Origin: a virus
Reading direction: 5' to 3' (one strand)
Length of the DNA: 35,915 nt
Virus record (IMG/VR): IMGVR_UViG_3300046529_000635
Span: 1-35,915 of that record
Below are positions 1 through 8,988 of this stretch, one piece after another (within the stretch, counting starts at the first letter, position 1; each line of letters starts with the position of its first letter). The translations under genes and the position numbers were made by a program. The notes below the pieces were generated by a model, which did not search any database, was not told the origin of the DNA, and saw nothing but the letters and a program-made list of their open reading frames with translations.

Positions 1-2366
1 ATTTTATTTATGAGGGGGATTATTCTGGAACGCTCTCGAATAGTCGGGATAGTAATGGATTGCCGTATCTTTTTATGGGTGTTGAGCCGGCTGAAGGGTT
101 GGCAATGTTGCTGCAATCGGATACGGGGATAACAGACATTGTTCTGAATGATACAAGCAAGTTGGTTGTGGGGACGACGTATAATGTTTCTGGCGGCAGC
201 ACTTCTCCGGGAACAATTGGGACTTATACTGGAAGTAATACTATTTCGGTGAATAACAACAATAACGCAACAGCGCGCGATGTTACGCTTACTTTTTCGA
301 CCACTGTTGGGCAGAATAGAATAACCAATTTGGGCAGCACGGTTGGATTGGTGATTGGGAATGTTTATCAATTGTTTGCGCGGGGTTTGTCGGGGACTGT
401 TTTGGGAACGTTCGAAGCGGACAATACATTTTTGCTTTCTGAGTTGCCGACGGTTTCTACAAAGCAGGCGCATCTGAGGATTCATCATGGAATTATTTAT
501 CCTGATGGCGGGACTTTTGATGAAGTAGCTCATGCCAGGAACGACGAGGAAGTTTTATCAATCGACATAAAGCAATCGGAAGGCAACGCGGCGCTGCTTA
601 CAATTAAATTGAAGAACCCGCATATGGGATATTTGTATCCGGGGCGGAATATTTGGTGCTGGTTGAGTTGGAGAGAGATTGAAGATGGAAGTCCGAGTGG
701 AATAACTCCACTGTTCCATGGACGGCTGGTTACGGTTCCCGACGAAATCAAAGATGAAGAAGTTACGCTGCAATTCTTGGCAAAGCCGTCGGAATATGAA
801 AACTTGCAGACCGTTCTGGCGGCGACACTTCGGGTTAATCCTTATTGGGATCCAATTTGGTATAGCAATGGGGTTGATGATAAGGATACAATTCTTGAAG
901 CGCGGCCCGACCTTTGGCATACAGATAGGACTACATTGGAAGTTAGTATTTCTAACATTACATCGGGCGAAGATGGAACTCTTTTTATTGGCGAAAACGA
1001 TCACATTTATGCGGATTTAGATTATAAGATTGGTAATCCGCCACTGGCTGCGGTTTATATGACTGGCACGGTTACTTGGACACAAGAAGCAAACGATACC
1101 GTTGATCTGACGGACACTATTCGACAGGTGTTTTATGATGGCGGGTCGCGGTTCGGGCGGCCAAATATATCTGCATACCAGGGGAGTGGATTGCTTTCTA
1201 GTTGGCCAAAGCCGCTTCAAAACATCGGTGCGGGATGGCAGGTTAATGCGGATACGATTATTATTGAAAGCACACGGATGTTCGGGACTACGGACATTCT
1301 TACAAAATACACGACTTCGTTCTCAGCGGGCCAGGATTTCAACGATGCAGCGGTTGATGATTGGGGAAATCCTACTGGGTCGGCGGCCAAGGATGCGCAG
1401 GGAAGTTATGTAGAAACCCATGCACTGTTTAAGTTGAGTGTTTATAAGATTGCATTTTTGGCGGATTTCTCAGCAAATCGAGAGTGGACGGAAAGTGTTA
1501 GTTTCTTCTTGGAAGCTGATGTTCAGCAAGTTGCGAGCGATAGCCGGGCGTCGGTGGAAGCGTTTTCGTTATCTTCGGATTTGATTAGCAAGAGAATTGA
1601 TCCGGGCGGCGTCACGCCGATTCGGGATTTGCGCGATAACACCTATTTCAAGAGTGATCGGGGACAACAGAGCTTTCGGTTCCTATTGGCTTATGCGCGG
1701 GCGAAACTTATTGTTCGGGCGCGAGCGGTCGAGATTACATTGACTACCACTTGGCACAAGGGGATTAGTGTTTCGTGTAGGAAGAATGTGCATATTATTG
1801 ATAGCAGACTTCCGGGCGGTTCGGCGGTGGGGAAGGTGATTGACTATACGATTTCCGCGAGTGCGAACGGTGGGATGCGGGTGGTTATTAAGATTGGGTG
1901 TACTGTGGGGAATGGGGGAACAATTCCCACGACTGTTGGAGCGGGGAATTATGTGAATGATAATTATGTAGATCACGGGTATCAGACTGAGGTTGATGGG
2001 ACGATTGATTTTGGGGACGGATCTATTGTTTATGAGACTTTTGATGATTTTGAAGTTGTGGATGACGGGGTTAATTTTTATAATATGACTCCACAGACGG
2101 TAGTGAGGCGGTGTCAATTGGTTGGTGGGATCAACCAACAGAAGACGGCGATCGCAGCAACTATACCATTGCCGGCTGGAATTGCATTGGGGGCATTGAA
2201 TTCAATCTCGAAGCAACCATTAGACCCGGCGACGGTGTTGACTAATTGTTATCCGCATGTGCTGTTGGAGTTGGTTCCGGTTACGGGTGGAGCGTTTTTG
2301 AGTGAGTTTTATGTTGATGTTTCAAAGTTGGCGATTGCGAAAACTATTGATTTGGCGGCGGGGTAG
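1..2366 (+). CDS. Tail hub / baseplate-type structural protein, 5' end missing
   Basis: The reading frame is open to the left edge; the codons before the first possible start (TTG at 60) continue smoothly as protein, so the gene begins outside the window and at least 785 residues are present. Residues about 145-260 from that TTG (YPDGGTFDEVAHARNDE, then VLSIDIKQSEGNAALLTIKLKNP and an FHGRLV strand pattern) look like the first beta domain of phage tail hub proteins (gp27/GpD-like 'tail protein' family found in alphaproteobacterial phages and gene transfer agents). The preceding stretch, rich in Thr, Ser, Asn and Gly (SVNNNNNATARD), looks like an added beta decoration domain. It heads a co-directional block of tail genes, the next starting 6 nt downstream. 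Assignment to the tail hub is inferred from pattern, not from an alignment. Confidence 0.7.
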   Translation, partial: FIYEGDYSGTLSNSRDSNGLPYLFMGVEPAEGLAMLLQSDTGITDIVLNDTSKLVVGTTYNVSGGSTSPGTIGTYTGSNTISVNNNNNATARDVTLTFSTTVGQNRITNLGSTVGLVIGNVYQLFARGLSGTVLGTFEADNTFLLSELPTVSTKQAHLRIHHGIIYPDGGTFDEVAHARNDEEVLSIDIKQSEGNAALLTIKLKNPHMGYLYPGRNIWCWLSWREIEDGSPSGITPLFHGRLVTVPDEIKDEEVTLQFLAKPSEYENLQTVLAATLRVNPYWDPIWYSNGVDDKDTILEARPDLWHTDRTTLEVSISNITSGEDGTLFIGENDHIYADLDYKIGNPPLAAVYMTGTVTWTQEANDTVDLTDTIRQVFYDGGSRFGRPNISAYQGSGLLSSWPKPLQNIGAGWQVNADTIIIESTRMFGTTDILTKYTTSFSAGQDFNDAAVDDWGNPTGSAAKDAQGSYVETHALFKLSVYKIAFLADFSANREWTESVSFFLEADVQQVASDSRASVEAFSLSSDLISKRIDPGGVTPIRDLRDNTYFKSDRGQQSFRFLLAYARAKLIVRARAVEITLTTTWHKGISVSCRKNVHIIDSRLPGGSAVGKVIDYTISASANGGMRVVIKIGCTVGNGGTIPTTVGAGNYVNDNYVDHGYQTEVDGTIDFGDGSIVYETFDDFEVVDDGVNFYNMTPQTVVRRCQLVGGINQQKTAIAATIPLPAGIALGALNSISKQPLDPATVLTNCYPHVLLELVPVTGGAFLSEFYVDVSKLAIAKTIDLAAG

Positions 2367-2371
2367 CCGGC

Positions 2372-2995
2372 GTGGCTCTTGAACAGATTGTTCGCGGTCC
2401 TTGGCAACCATTAGGGACTATCAACGATAAGAAAATTGTCGTTACTAGGGTTACAAAGGTAACTACGGATCGGGCTATTATTGCTTGGGGTTCTCCGGGT
2501 AGTGCCCCCGAGACGAAGCAAACTGGAATTAGAGTAATAGTAAAAGGGGTTGATGTTAAGAAAGGGTTTACAGAGAAAGATCGTAAGACGACTGATATTC
2601 GGGTGGAGAACCCGGATGATGCTAGTCAGAATGTGAATGTTAGACGGATTAATGAAATTAGGTTTTCGCGGCCCAAGCCATTTGCGGATAACCAAAGCGG
2701 GCAGCCTACTGATGTTCCGCCGGGGAATCAGAAGGGGAAGTTGGTTTCGCCGCCCGGAGCGCCATCGCAGAGTGGGCTGACGGTTCCGAGTGTTATTTCT
2801 GGACCGGGATTTAGTGATGGAAGCCTCGGAACAACAATAAGTTCAACTGATGCCGGGGCTTCGGCAACACCTGTTAATGGAAATCCGAATACAACTCTTG
2901 CATCGAATGCGGGGGCGGTGACTGGTGCGCCAGAGAAGAGAAATGAAGTTGAAACGTTTGTGTTGAAATGGGATGATACCGGGTCGGTTGCATGA
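2372..2995 (+). CDS. Hypothetical virion-associated protein, low-complexity C-terminal half
   Basis: A GTG start follows GGGG with 8 nt spacing. The 207-residue protein begins with a beta-type domain (MALEQIVRGPWQPLGTIN...VTRVTKVTTDRAIIAW) that could be an Ig-like or fibronectin-like fold. Residues about 95-195 are Gly/Pro/Ser/Thr-rich and look like a flexible linker. The stop codon overlaps the next ATG (ATGA). Its place between the hub-like protein and other tail genes suggests a small tail or baseplate accessory. No catalytic motif is visible and I do not recognise the family. Confidence 0.65.
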   Translation: MALEQIVRGPWQPLGTINDKKIVVTRVTKVTTDRAIIAWGSPGSAPETKQTGIRVIVKGVDVKKGFTEKDRKTTDIRVENPDDASQNVNVRRINEIRFSRPKPFADNQSGQPTDVPPGNQKGKLVSPPGAPSQSGLTVPSVISGPGFSDGSLGTTISSTDAGASATPVNGNPNTTLASNAGAVTGAPEKRNEVETFVLKWDDTGSVA

Positions 2996-3966
2996 TTACT
3001 GAAGGCAGCAAAGCAAATCCGGTTCAGATGGATCCGTGGCAACTTATTACTAGGGTTCATTGGTCGAGCGCGCCGGTGGTTAAGTTGGAATTGGAAGGCC
3101 AGATATCGCTTCCGAATGGTGGCCCGCCATCGTTTACGTTTTTAACGGCCCCGAAAGAAGGCGATAGTGTGGTGATTAATGGAACCGAAATCAAGTTTGG
3201 AATTTCTATTGGGGGTGTTGCTATTGGAGCGGACGGGGCGGCTTGTGCGGAAGCGTTGGCAGAGTATATTAATAGAGATCCGCCACTGATTGTTGGAATT
3301 ACTGCTAGACATCGGGACGCGACGACTTTTATCGACTATGATGCCCAGAAAGCAACGCTTAATTCAACTAGCTCAGCGATCGAAACGATTGGTGGAATTT
3401 GGCGTGCTGATCCGCCGCTAGAGGGAATGATAACAAAAGAAATGTATGATGGAATTTCGCTGCTGGTTCCAGGTCCGGTGAATATTGTTGGGGAAGATTT
3501 AATTTTTCTAATTGTTACCGAAAAAGAAGTGGCTCTTGGTGAGTTTGCTTTGGTGTATAGAAATGAATACATAAATAGAAATCGCTTGTCGGTATTATTT
3601 AATTTTAAAGTTATGCAGCAGTTAGAGATTGATATATTTGCTGATGCGGCGAATAATTATATTTATCTTGCGCCGCTGACGTTTCCTCCATTGGAAGGTG
3701 CAAATCCAGTTAGGTTATTGCAAACTACATTTCAATTTGTAACCGCAAATGCTTACGCGCAAGGAACGGAATTTAAGATTGAAGCTGATGGAAAATTATC
3801 GACTACGGCGACCCCGATTTGGACTGTTTTGAAAAGAATTCCTGTTTTTGATCCGCGAGGGAAACCGGGGGATAGCCCGGAAGCGGTTGCAGCATATAAT
3901 GCTTTCTCTTTACCGCATCCATATTCGAAGGTTAAATTGGATAAATCTGGCGAAGTCGTAGTTTGA
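2992..3966 (+). CDS. Hypothetical tail/baseplate protein
   Basis: This 324-residue protein starts in an ATGA overlap with the upstream gene. Residues about 45-95 (PKEGDSVVINGTEIKFG...ACAEALAEYIN) resemble the small alpha/beta domains inserted in many phage tail proteins, where a beta sheet is followed by a helix that selects an element number. The C-terminal part is mostly beta. It has no transmembrane segment or signal peptide. Its setting in the tail block supports a structural role. The exact function is unknown. Confidence 0.65.
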   Translation: MITEGSKANPVQMDPWQLITRVHWSSAPVVKLELEGQISLPNGGPPSFTFLTAPKEGDSVVINGTEIKFGISIGGVAIGADGAACAEALAEYINRDPPLIVGITARHRDATTFIDYDAQKATLNSTSSAIETIGGIWRADPPLEGMITKEMYDGISLLVPGPVNIVGEDLIFLIVTEKEVALGEFALVYRNEYINRNRLSVLFNFKVMQQLEIDIFADAANNYIYLAPLTFPPLEGANPVRLLQTTFQFVTANAYAQGTEFKIEADGKLSTTATPIWTVLKRIPVFDPRGKPGDSPEAVAAYNAFSLPHPYSKVKLDKSGEVVV

Positions 3967-3988
3967 TCGGGATGGGAGCACGCAGGTA

Positions 3989-4795
3989 ATGCCGGTTTAT
4001 CGGACTGATGATGGAACCAAATGGGGAACGGGTAAAGGGTCAAACCTTACCCCCACCGAGGTTGACGATAATATTTGGGAACTGCGAACGGCGATCGATG
4101 CGGTTATTGCTAGTCCGCCGGTTGCGGTTAGTATTGTTTCTGTTTCGCAATCTGATGATAAAACGCAACTCACATTTAATACGTCCGATAGTGAATCAAT
4201 TGGACCGTTTACGCTGCCGGTGTTGGAATTTCGTTGGAGAGATATTTGGGAACCGGCCACGCTTTATGAAGTTTTGGATATATTTCAAGTTCCGGGCGTT
4301 GGTATGTATGCTGTGGTGGCAAATCATACTAGTGCGGGTGTGTTTGATAAGAATGCGGTTTCCGGCTCGCCACCGGTGGTACTTTATAAGGAAATGTTTG
4401 TTTTCGCGCCGGCCCAGAATATTGTTTATGATATGGGGTTTTATTATCCGGGCATGTTGAAGGATATTCCGGGAAGCGTTGATCGGATTTACGAGGAACC
4501 GATTGTTAGGAAGATTTTGCTACCGGTGGTTCCGATGTCGGGAAGCTTTCATCGGGCGCATTTGCGAACCCCGGCTTCCACGGCAGTTCAGGATTTTGTT
4601 ATTTATCAGAACTCAACTAATATCGGCACGGTTCATTTTGAAATTGCGAGTAATGCGGGAACGGTTACGATTAATGCAGATGTCAATTTGATTGCAGACG
4701 TTGATATGTTGGGGGTTGGTCGGCAGGGGGCTGATGACGCGGTGGCGGCGGGGTTGTCAATTGTATTTGCGGCCCAACAGGTTATAGGAGTTTAG
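3989..4795 (+). CDS. Tail fibre-associated / receptor-binding region protein
   Basis: The 268-residue product begins MPVYRTDDGTKWGTGKGSNLTPTEVD, an N-terminal motif I associate with fibre-adjacent proteins of siphophages: a short peptide followed by a helix (DDNIWELRTAIDAVI). The middle (EFRWRDIWEPATLYEVLDIF) resembles small carbohydrate-binding-like segments of phage tail appendages. The C-terminal 100 residues are a likely beta sandwich. It lies 22 nt after the previous gene and 5 nt before the next, with a GGGAG/AGGTA region ahead of the ATG. It probably belongs to the distal tail; the ligand cannot be read from sequence. Confidence 0.6.
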   Translation: MPVYRTDDGTKWGTGKGSNLTPTEVDDNIWELRTAIDAVIASPPVAVSIVSVSQSDDKTQLTFNTSDSESIGPFTLPVLEFRWRDIWEPATLYEVLDIFQVPGVGMYAVVANHTSAGVFDKNAVSGSPPVVLYKEMFVFAPAQNIVYDMGFYYPGMLKDIPGSVDRIYEEPIVRKILLPVVPMSGSFHRAHLRTPASTAVQDFVIYQNSTNIGTVHFEIASNAGTVTINADVNLIADVDMLGVGRQGADDAVAAGLSIVFAAQQVIGV

Positions 4796-4800
4796 CGGGG

Positions 4801-5355
4801 GTGCACAAGTTTAATGTAATACCCGTATTTGTACGCACGGCGGCGGCAGGGGATATTCTTGTTCCGACACATGGCAACTTCTCTATTCTTCGCCCGCCAA
4901 CGGTTGTTGTTGAACAAGATATTCGGCTTCCGGCGCTTACGAATGTTTCTGATTTGGATGTTGATGGGCACGCGCGGGTTTATTTCCATGAAGGAGTTGT
5001 TGACGATATTGTTCTTCCCGCGCTCAGTAATATTTCGGTGCTTGCAGGTGGAAGTCCGTTAGCGGCGTTTGTAGGGATTGCTGAGGCCCCGCCCGATGGG
5101 TTTATTAGACTTCCAAGTTTAATTAATTCTTCTATTCTTAGTGGTGGAAGCCCGAGCGCAGCGTTGGTTTCGGTTGATGTAGCACCGGCTGATGGATATA
5201 TTCGGTTGCCAGCGCTTATAAACAGTTCGGTTGTTGGTGGAGGAAGCCCAAGCATTTCGCCCGAGGTTCAGGTTATTTCTTCGCTTGGCACGGACACGGA
5301 TGACAATAACGATGGGTTTGTTGCTGGTGGATCAGTTGGTGGAAGGGTAGTTTAA
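4801..5355 (+). CDS. Tail protein made of repeated beta units
   Basis: A GTG start follows TAGGAG with 10 nt spacing. The 184 residues contain about five related units, beginning near residues 18, 40, 69, 101 and 133, with the pattern (D/G)xIxLPxLxNxSxLxGGSP. The last two units are 32 residues apart and close to identical (IRLPSLINSSILSGGSP and IRLPALINSSVVGGGSP). Such regular Leu/Pro/Gly beta repeats suggest a fibrous or solenoid-like virion decoration or tail needle. The N-terminus (MHKFNVIPVFVRTAAAGDI) is probably the attachment part. No family assignment is made. The next gene starts 2 nt after the stop. Confidence 0.65.
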   Translation: MHKFNVIPVFVRTAAAGDILVPTHGNFSILRPPTVVVEQDIRLPALTNVSDLDVDGHARVYFHEGVVDDIVLPALSNISVLAGGSPLAAFVGIAEAPPDGFIRLPSLINSSILSGGSPSAALVSVDVAPADGYIRLPALINSSVVGGGSPSISPEVQVISSLGTDTDDNNDGFVAGGSVGGRVV

Positions 5356-5356
5356 C

Positions 5357-6799
5357 ATGGCTTTTAAAATCCTGGCGCGGACCCGCGAACAGACTGCAAC
5401 TACTGGAACAGGCGATATAACTGTTTCAGGACTTGTAAGCAGCGATAATGTGGCCTTTTCGGCGGGAATGAGTATTGGCGATACTACGTTTATGTGTGTG
5501 GTGAGTGGGGATGGGGTGGCTTGGGAAGAATTCCTTGGCACCTATTCCGCTATGGATACAATTCAACGAACAACCACTATTATAAACAATTCTGGAACCA
5601 CTGGGCATATTAGTTTGAGTGGAACAAGCCGGGTTTTTGCTATTATTCCAAGTGATTTTGGGGCACTGTTTAATGCTCTTGGGGGTGGGGATATAACCAA
5701 GTTTGTTAGTGGGGATGGAACTTTTAGAACTCCACCTGCATCGATTGGTTGGCATCCTCCGGTGACGGTTACTACAACTGCGGCGCTGCCGGCAAATACC
5801 TATAACAATGGGTCTTCTGGGGTTGGAGCAACTCTTACGGGAAACAGCAACGGAGCATTTCCAACGGTTGATGGGATTGCACCGGTTGTTGGGTATAGGT
5901 ATTTGATTGGGTACGAAGCCGCGCCGGCGAACAATGGTGTGTTTGCGTTGACGCAGCTTGGGGATGGGTCGCACCCGTATATTTTGACCCGGACGAGCGA
6001 TTTTAATAGTGCAGGTAATATAAACCAGGCAGATATTGTTCCGGTTGGTCCGGGTGGGACGGTAAATGGGGATCGAATTTTTGACGTAGTGGCAAGCGCA
6101 AGTCCAATTGTAATGGGAACAACCGGGTTTACGTTTAATTCGGTTGTTGGTCCAGTTATGGTTGGGGATAGTGGTAGCGGGGGAACGAAAGGATTAGTGC
6201 CAGCTCCGGCATCGGGGGATGCGGCGGCGGGAAAAGTTCTTAAGGCTGATGGAACTTGGGCTGTACCGGCTGGGAGTAGCGGGGCTTATGGAACGGCCAC
6301 AACTGTTTCGGCGGCCAATACTAGTGGAACAATTCAAATAACCGGAATTGCCGCGTTTGTTGCGTATAAATTGATTGTGGTAAATTTGCTTCCTGCTACT
6401 GATGGCGCGACGGCGACGCTTCAGTTCGGTATTGGTGGAACTCCAACTTGGGCGACCTCAAACTATGGCTGGAATTGGCACGCCGCCGATACGGTTAGTA
6501 ATAATACTGTTGGAGGTAGCGATAGCGATAGTTCAATTAATTTGTTCCCGAATTCTTTAGGCAATGCGTCGCATGGTGTTTCGGGAGAGTTTTTGATAAG
6601 CTCTGCTGGGGATAATAGTCATTATACAATTATCGGTTCTCATGGTGGCCGGGTTTCGTATGGAGGAACTAGGCACAATTATCATACAAGGGCTGGTGGA
6701 ACCGCAATACTTGGGGGCGCGTTGACCGCGCTTAGGATTGTAACATCAGCCGGCAACTGGGTAAGTGGTAGTATTTCGTTAATTCCAATCACCCTGTAA
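5357..6799 (+). CDS. Tail fibre / tailspike-type protein
   Basis: An ATG preceded by AAGGG starts a 480-residue protein. Residues 1-100 (ARTREQTATTGTGDITVSG, then WEEFLGTYSAMDTIQRTTTI and ISLSGTSRVFAIIPS) match the N-terminal domain seen in many phage tail fibres and tailspikes. Residues about 135-235 (TAALPANTYNNGSSGVGATL... NNGVFALTQLGDGSHPYILTR) match a second recurrent fibre module. The C-terminal about 160 residues form a beta-rich domain with many Gly/Ser that could be the receptor-binding tip. The protein probably recognises the host surface. Assignment of the N-terminal modules is fairly secure; C-terminal specificity is unknown. Confidence 0.8.
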   Translation: MAFKILARTREQTATTGTGDITVSGLVSSDNVAFSAGMSIGDTTFMCVVSGDGVAWEEFLGTYSAMDTIQRTTTIINNSGTTGHISLSGTSRVFAIIPSDFGALFNALGGGDITKFVSGDGTFRTPPASIGWHPPVTVTTTAALPANTYNNGSSGVGATLTGNSNGAFPTVDGIAPVVGYRYLIGYEAAPANNGVFALTQLGDGSHPYILTRTSDFNSAGNINQADIVPVGPGGTVNGDRIFDVVASASPIVMGTTGFTFNSVVGPVMVGDSGSGGTKGLVPAPASGDAAAGKVLKADGTWAVPAGSSGAYGTATTVSAANTSGTIQITGIAAFVAYKLIVVNLLPATDGATATLQFGIGGTPTWATSNYGWNWHAADTVSNNTVGGSDSDSSINLFPNSLGNASHGVSGEFLISSAGDNSHYTIIGSHGGRVSYGGTRHNYHTRAGGTAILGGALTALRIVTSAGNWVSGSISLIPITL

Positions 6800-6812
6800 G
6801 GGAGTTCAGTAG

Positions 6813-7223
6813 ATGGCGAACAAAATCTATCCGAAGTTTAAGAAGGCTAGCATGACCGGGGGAGCGAATACAAATTTGCTTACCGGGAATGTTAAGGCGG
6901 CGCTGGTTAATACGACCAGCTATACTTATAATGATGCCCATGAGTTTTTGTCGGATGTTGCGGGGGCGGCGATCATTGCCTCGACGGGGGCCGCAGGCAG
7001 TAAATCGGTTACGGACTTAGCCGCGTTCTTGTCGGGAACTGTTGTTGCAAGCTCGGTAACTGGCGCGGAGATTGATGCGGTTATTTTGTATATCGATACT
7101 GGGTCGGGAAGTACAAGTCGGCTTGTGGCGTATTATGATACGGGGGTTACGGGACTGCCGGTGACGCCAGCCGGGGCAAGTTATAATGTTATCCCCGATG
7201 CCACTGGATGGTTTGTGGAGTAG
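6813..7223 (+). CDS. Small phage virion-associated protein
   Basis: An ATG lies 8 nt after GGGAG. The 136-residue protein starts MANKIYPKFKKASMTGG and has the pattern LLTGNVKAALVNT..Y.Y...HEFLSDV. This belongs to a widespread family next to tail fibre genes in phages and prophages (about 130-140 aa, beta-rich, Ala/Thr/Val-rich). Full length and co-directional with the fibre gene, it is probably a structural accessory, perhaps a fibre cap or chaperone. The biochemical role of the family is not established as far as I know. Confidence 0.7.
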   Translation: MANKIYPKFKKASMTGGANTNLLTGNVKAALVNTTSYTYNDAHEFLSDVAGAAIIASTGAAGSKSVTDLAAFLSGTVVASSVTGAEIDAVILYIDTGSGSTSRLVAYYDTGVTGLPVTPAGASYNVIPDATGWFVE

Positions 7224-7235
7224 ATTTGTTTCTCT

Positions 7236-7829
7236 ATGGCTTCATTTTTGAAGCAACTGCTGGCGTATATGGATACGCCTTGGAAAGCAATGGCTATATT
7301 TATCTTAGCCATTACTTTTGGTGTTGGTTGGACATTATATGAAAGGCGCGCTGAATTGATCGAGGCGTTTTTGACGCCGAGTGAAATTGAACTTAAGGTT
7401 GCCGATGTTCCGGTAGCGCTTGATAAACTAACCACGGATACTGATGCGGATTTAATTCAAATCTGGGCAGTTGATTTAGGGGAAAATTCACAGCGGTTTA
7501 TTGCTGCGCGTCGGCATGACGGCGAACGGCCAATCATTCCTTCGCCGCGCCGATTGCCTATTATTGTTACCGTTTCGGATGTTCGAACTTTGATAGCAAT
7601 CTTAGAGGGACATCCAATTTGCGTTGATCTGTCGCCGCTTGGATCGCCGCTTGCAAGACGGCTTGCGGAGCGCGGAATGCGCCGTGGTTGTGCAATACCA
7701 ATCCCGCCAACACCGGATAAATTTGTTGGTGTAATTTATCTTGCTTGGAAAAATCCGGTTGACGAAACTAGCGAAAATGTAGCTGTAACCGCCGCTCGTG
7801 AAATTGCTGGTTCGTTGGTTAATAAATAG
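7236..7829 (+). CDS. Membrane-anchored protein of unknown function at the end of the late block
   Basis: The protein has 197 residues. Residues 16-34 (WKAMAIFILAITFGVGWTL) form one transmembrane span near the N-terminus, followed by a short coil and a soluble alpha/beta domain (about 50-195). The soluble part (LIQIWAVDLGENSQRFIAARR ... ICVDLSPLGSPLARRLAERGMRRGCAIPI ... VGVIYLAWKNP) has the general layout of a GAF-like sensor fold. As the last gene before the terminator and next to fibre genes it sits where lysis genes often occur, but no holin, endolysin or spanin motif is visible, so the role is open. Its SD is weak (GGAG 14 nt upstream). Confidence 0.6.
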   Translation: MASFLKQLLAYMDTPWKAMAIFILAITFGVGWTLYERRAELIEAFLTPSEIELKVADVPVALDKLTTDTDADLIQIWAVDLGENSQRFIAARRHDGERPIIPSPRRLPIIVTVSDVRTLIAILEGHPICVDLSPLGSPLARRLAERGMRRGCAIPIPPTPDKFVGVIYLAWKNPVDETSENVAVTAAREIAGSLVNK

Positions 7830-7849
7830 AAGGTAGAGGTTTGTTTGGG

Positions 7850-7882
7850 TGGGGGCGTTATGCCCCCAATTTTTTTTTTTTT
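7850..7882 (+). terminator. Rho-independent terminator of the late block
   Basis: A perfect 7-bp stem (TGGGGGC / GCCCCCA, 7850-7856 with 7862-7868) with a 5-nt loop is followed, after one A, by thirteen consecutive T (7870-7882). It lies 20 nt after the last plus-strand stop and just before the end of the converging minus-strand gene. The T tract is on the plus strand only, so it stops late transcripts from reading antisense into the replication genes. The minus-strand side has no T tract. Confidence 0.93.
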
Positions 7883-7886
7883 CTAA

Positions 7887-8825
7887 TTAACTATCATCTA
7901 ATAGGGCTGAACCGTGCCCAAAACCACCACGCTCCACTGTATCTGTTTCGGGGTGTTCGATTGTTATCGAATTATACGGTTTGTTCAGTCCAGCGTTCAT
8001 TCCACGAAATAATTCTCGTAAAACGTGGTAATGTTTATCCTTATCTACAAGCCCGTTAATTAGAGAAGCATTGTAAAGCTGTTCAGCGACTTCCATTGCG
8101 CTGATCCAGCCTTTGCAAATCATGCCACCTAGAATAAATGCGCGGCGATGGAGCGCGCTTCCGCGACCGCTATCCGGTCCCATTCGTATTAATTCAGCCC
8201 AAGCGTTCTGAAGCGCAGCTTGGGCATATCGATTTTCTGGACATTTATTGGGAACTGTTTGCGGCCAATCAATTAGTGTTTCTTTTAGAGTGGCAATCGA
8301 GAAATCGTGGGAGGGTGGGGGTTTTGGATATTGTTCAACTAAGTCTAATAGTTCTTGTGGCCATTCTTTAATAGATGTGGCTCTTGTAATGCTATATCCT
8401 GTTGATGGTGGCCAAGCAACATAGCCGCCATCGCCTTTTATATCAACGCCCAGCTTCGATAGTGTTTGGGGACAGCCGATACCATTTGCGTGACGTAGTA
8501 TAATGTGCCAACCGCCGCGCGGGGTTCGGTGAACAAGCGTTTGTGGTAGAAGCCAAGCGTTATTAATAAGCCAATTATCACCGCCGTTGCGTGGGTCGAT
8601 GTCTAGCACATCAATTCCTGATATGGTTCCAGTTGCAACTGCTATTATGGAACCAGGCGCGGCGGCAAATAAGCGGCGGATAGTTTTTGGATTGGTTGAG
8701 GCTCCGTAGACGCCACTAAAACAGCGTGGCCGTTTGGTTTTAGAGTCGATTGGTAATATTGCTGCTGGTTGAGCGAAATTTAACATTGGTAATGGGGCGG
8801 GTCCGTTGGGGAGATTGATTGTCAT
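7887..8825 (-). CDS. PrimPol-family DNA primase/polymerase
   Basis: The 312-residue protein has the bifunctional primase/polymerase N-terminal domain (PrimPol, archaeo-eukaryotic primase fold). The catalytic acid pair is in GIDVLDIDPRNGG (D75, D77), the motif II histidine in GGWHIILRH (H107), and the family pattern VDIKGDGGYVAWPPS is at 127-141. It would make primers for phage replication, probably with the DUF3987 ATPase at 13287. I chose the ATG at 8825 (AGGA 8-9 nt upstream, TAATG overlap with the small gene before it). A longer frame exists up to 8966, but its extra 47 residues overlap a better supported small zinc-ribbon gene. This is the last gene of the minus-strand block. Confidence 0.9.
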   Translation of the reverse strand: MTINLPNGPAPLPMLNFAQPAAILPIDSKTKRPRCFSGVYGASTNPKTIRRLFAAAPGSIIAVATGTISGIDVLDIDPRNGGDNWLINNAWLLPQTLVHRTPRGGWHIILRHANGIGCPQTLSKLGVDIKGDGGYVAWPPSTGYSITRATSIKEWPQELLDLVEQYPKPPPSHDFSIATLKETLIDWPQTVPNKCPENRYAQAALQNAWAELIRMGPDSGRGSALHRRAFILGGMICKGWISAMEVAEQLYNASLINGLVDKDKHYHVLRELFRGMNAGLNKPYNSITIEHPETDTVERGGFGHGSALLDDS

Positions 8826-8968
8826 TATTGAAATCCTTTTCCGTAACAGAATGGACACCCGGAACCGTCGCTTGGATCGACTCCCCAACCGGCACAGAAA
8901 TAGCACCACCAAACACGGACGCCCTTTATGTGGAAGGGGTGGCCAAAGAACCAAAACCGGAGCCACAT
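8825..8968 (-). CDS. 47-residue zinc-ribbon protein
   Basis: This short gene fills the 163 nt between the ribonucleotide reductase and primase genes. Its ATG has AGG 9 nt upstream and its TAA overlaps the primase ATG (TAATG). The peptide is rich in aromatic residues and carries two knuckles, C-Y-F-C and C-P-F-C, about 14 residues apart, enough for one zinc site. Small zinc ribbons are common next to phage replication genes, and an interaction with primase or nucleic acid is plausible. No homolog can be named from sequence alone. Confidence 0.7.
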   Translation of the reverse strand: MWLRFWFFGHPFHIKGVRVWWCYFCAGWGVDPSDGSGCPFCYGKGFQ

Positions 8969-8988
8969 GGATTGCAACCTATGTTGGT

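Noticed and set aside
558-1004. 148-codon antisense frame inside the hub gene
   Set aside because: It is opposite to a clear structural gene, has no start signal and an odd composition; typical shadow.
8826-8966. N-terminal extension of the primase frame up to 8966
   Set aside because: The 47 extra residues are Arg/Leu-rich, overlap a zinc-ribbon gene in another frame, and the internal ATG at 8825 has a proper SD and TAATG coupling.
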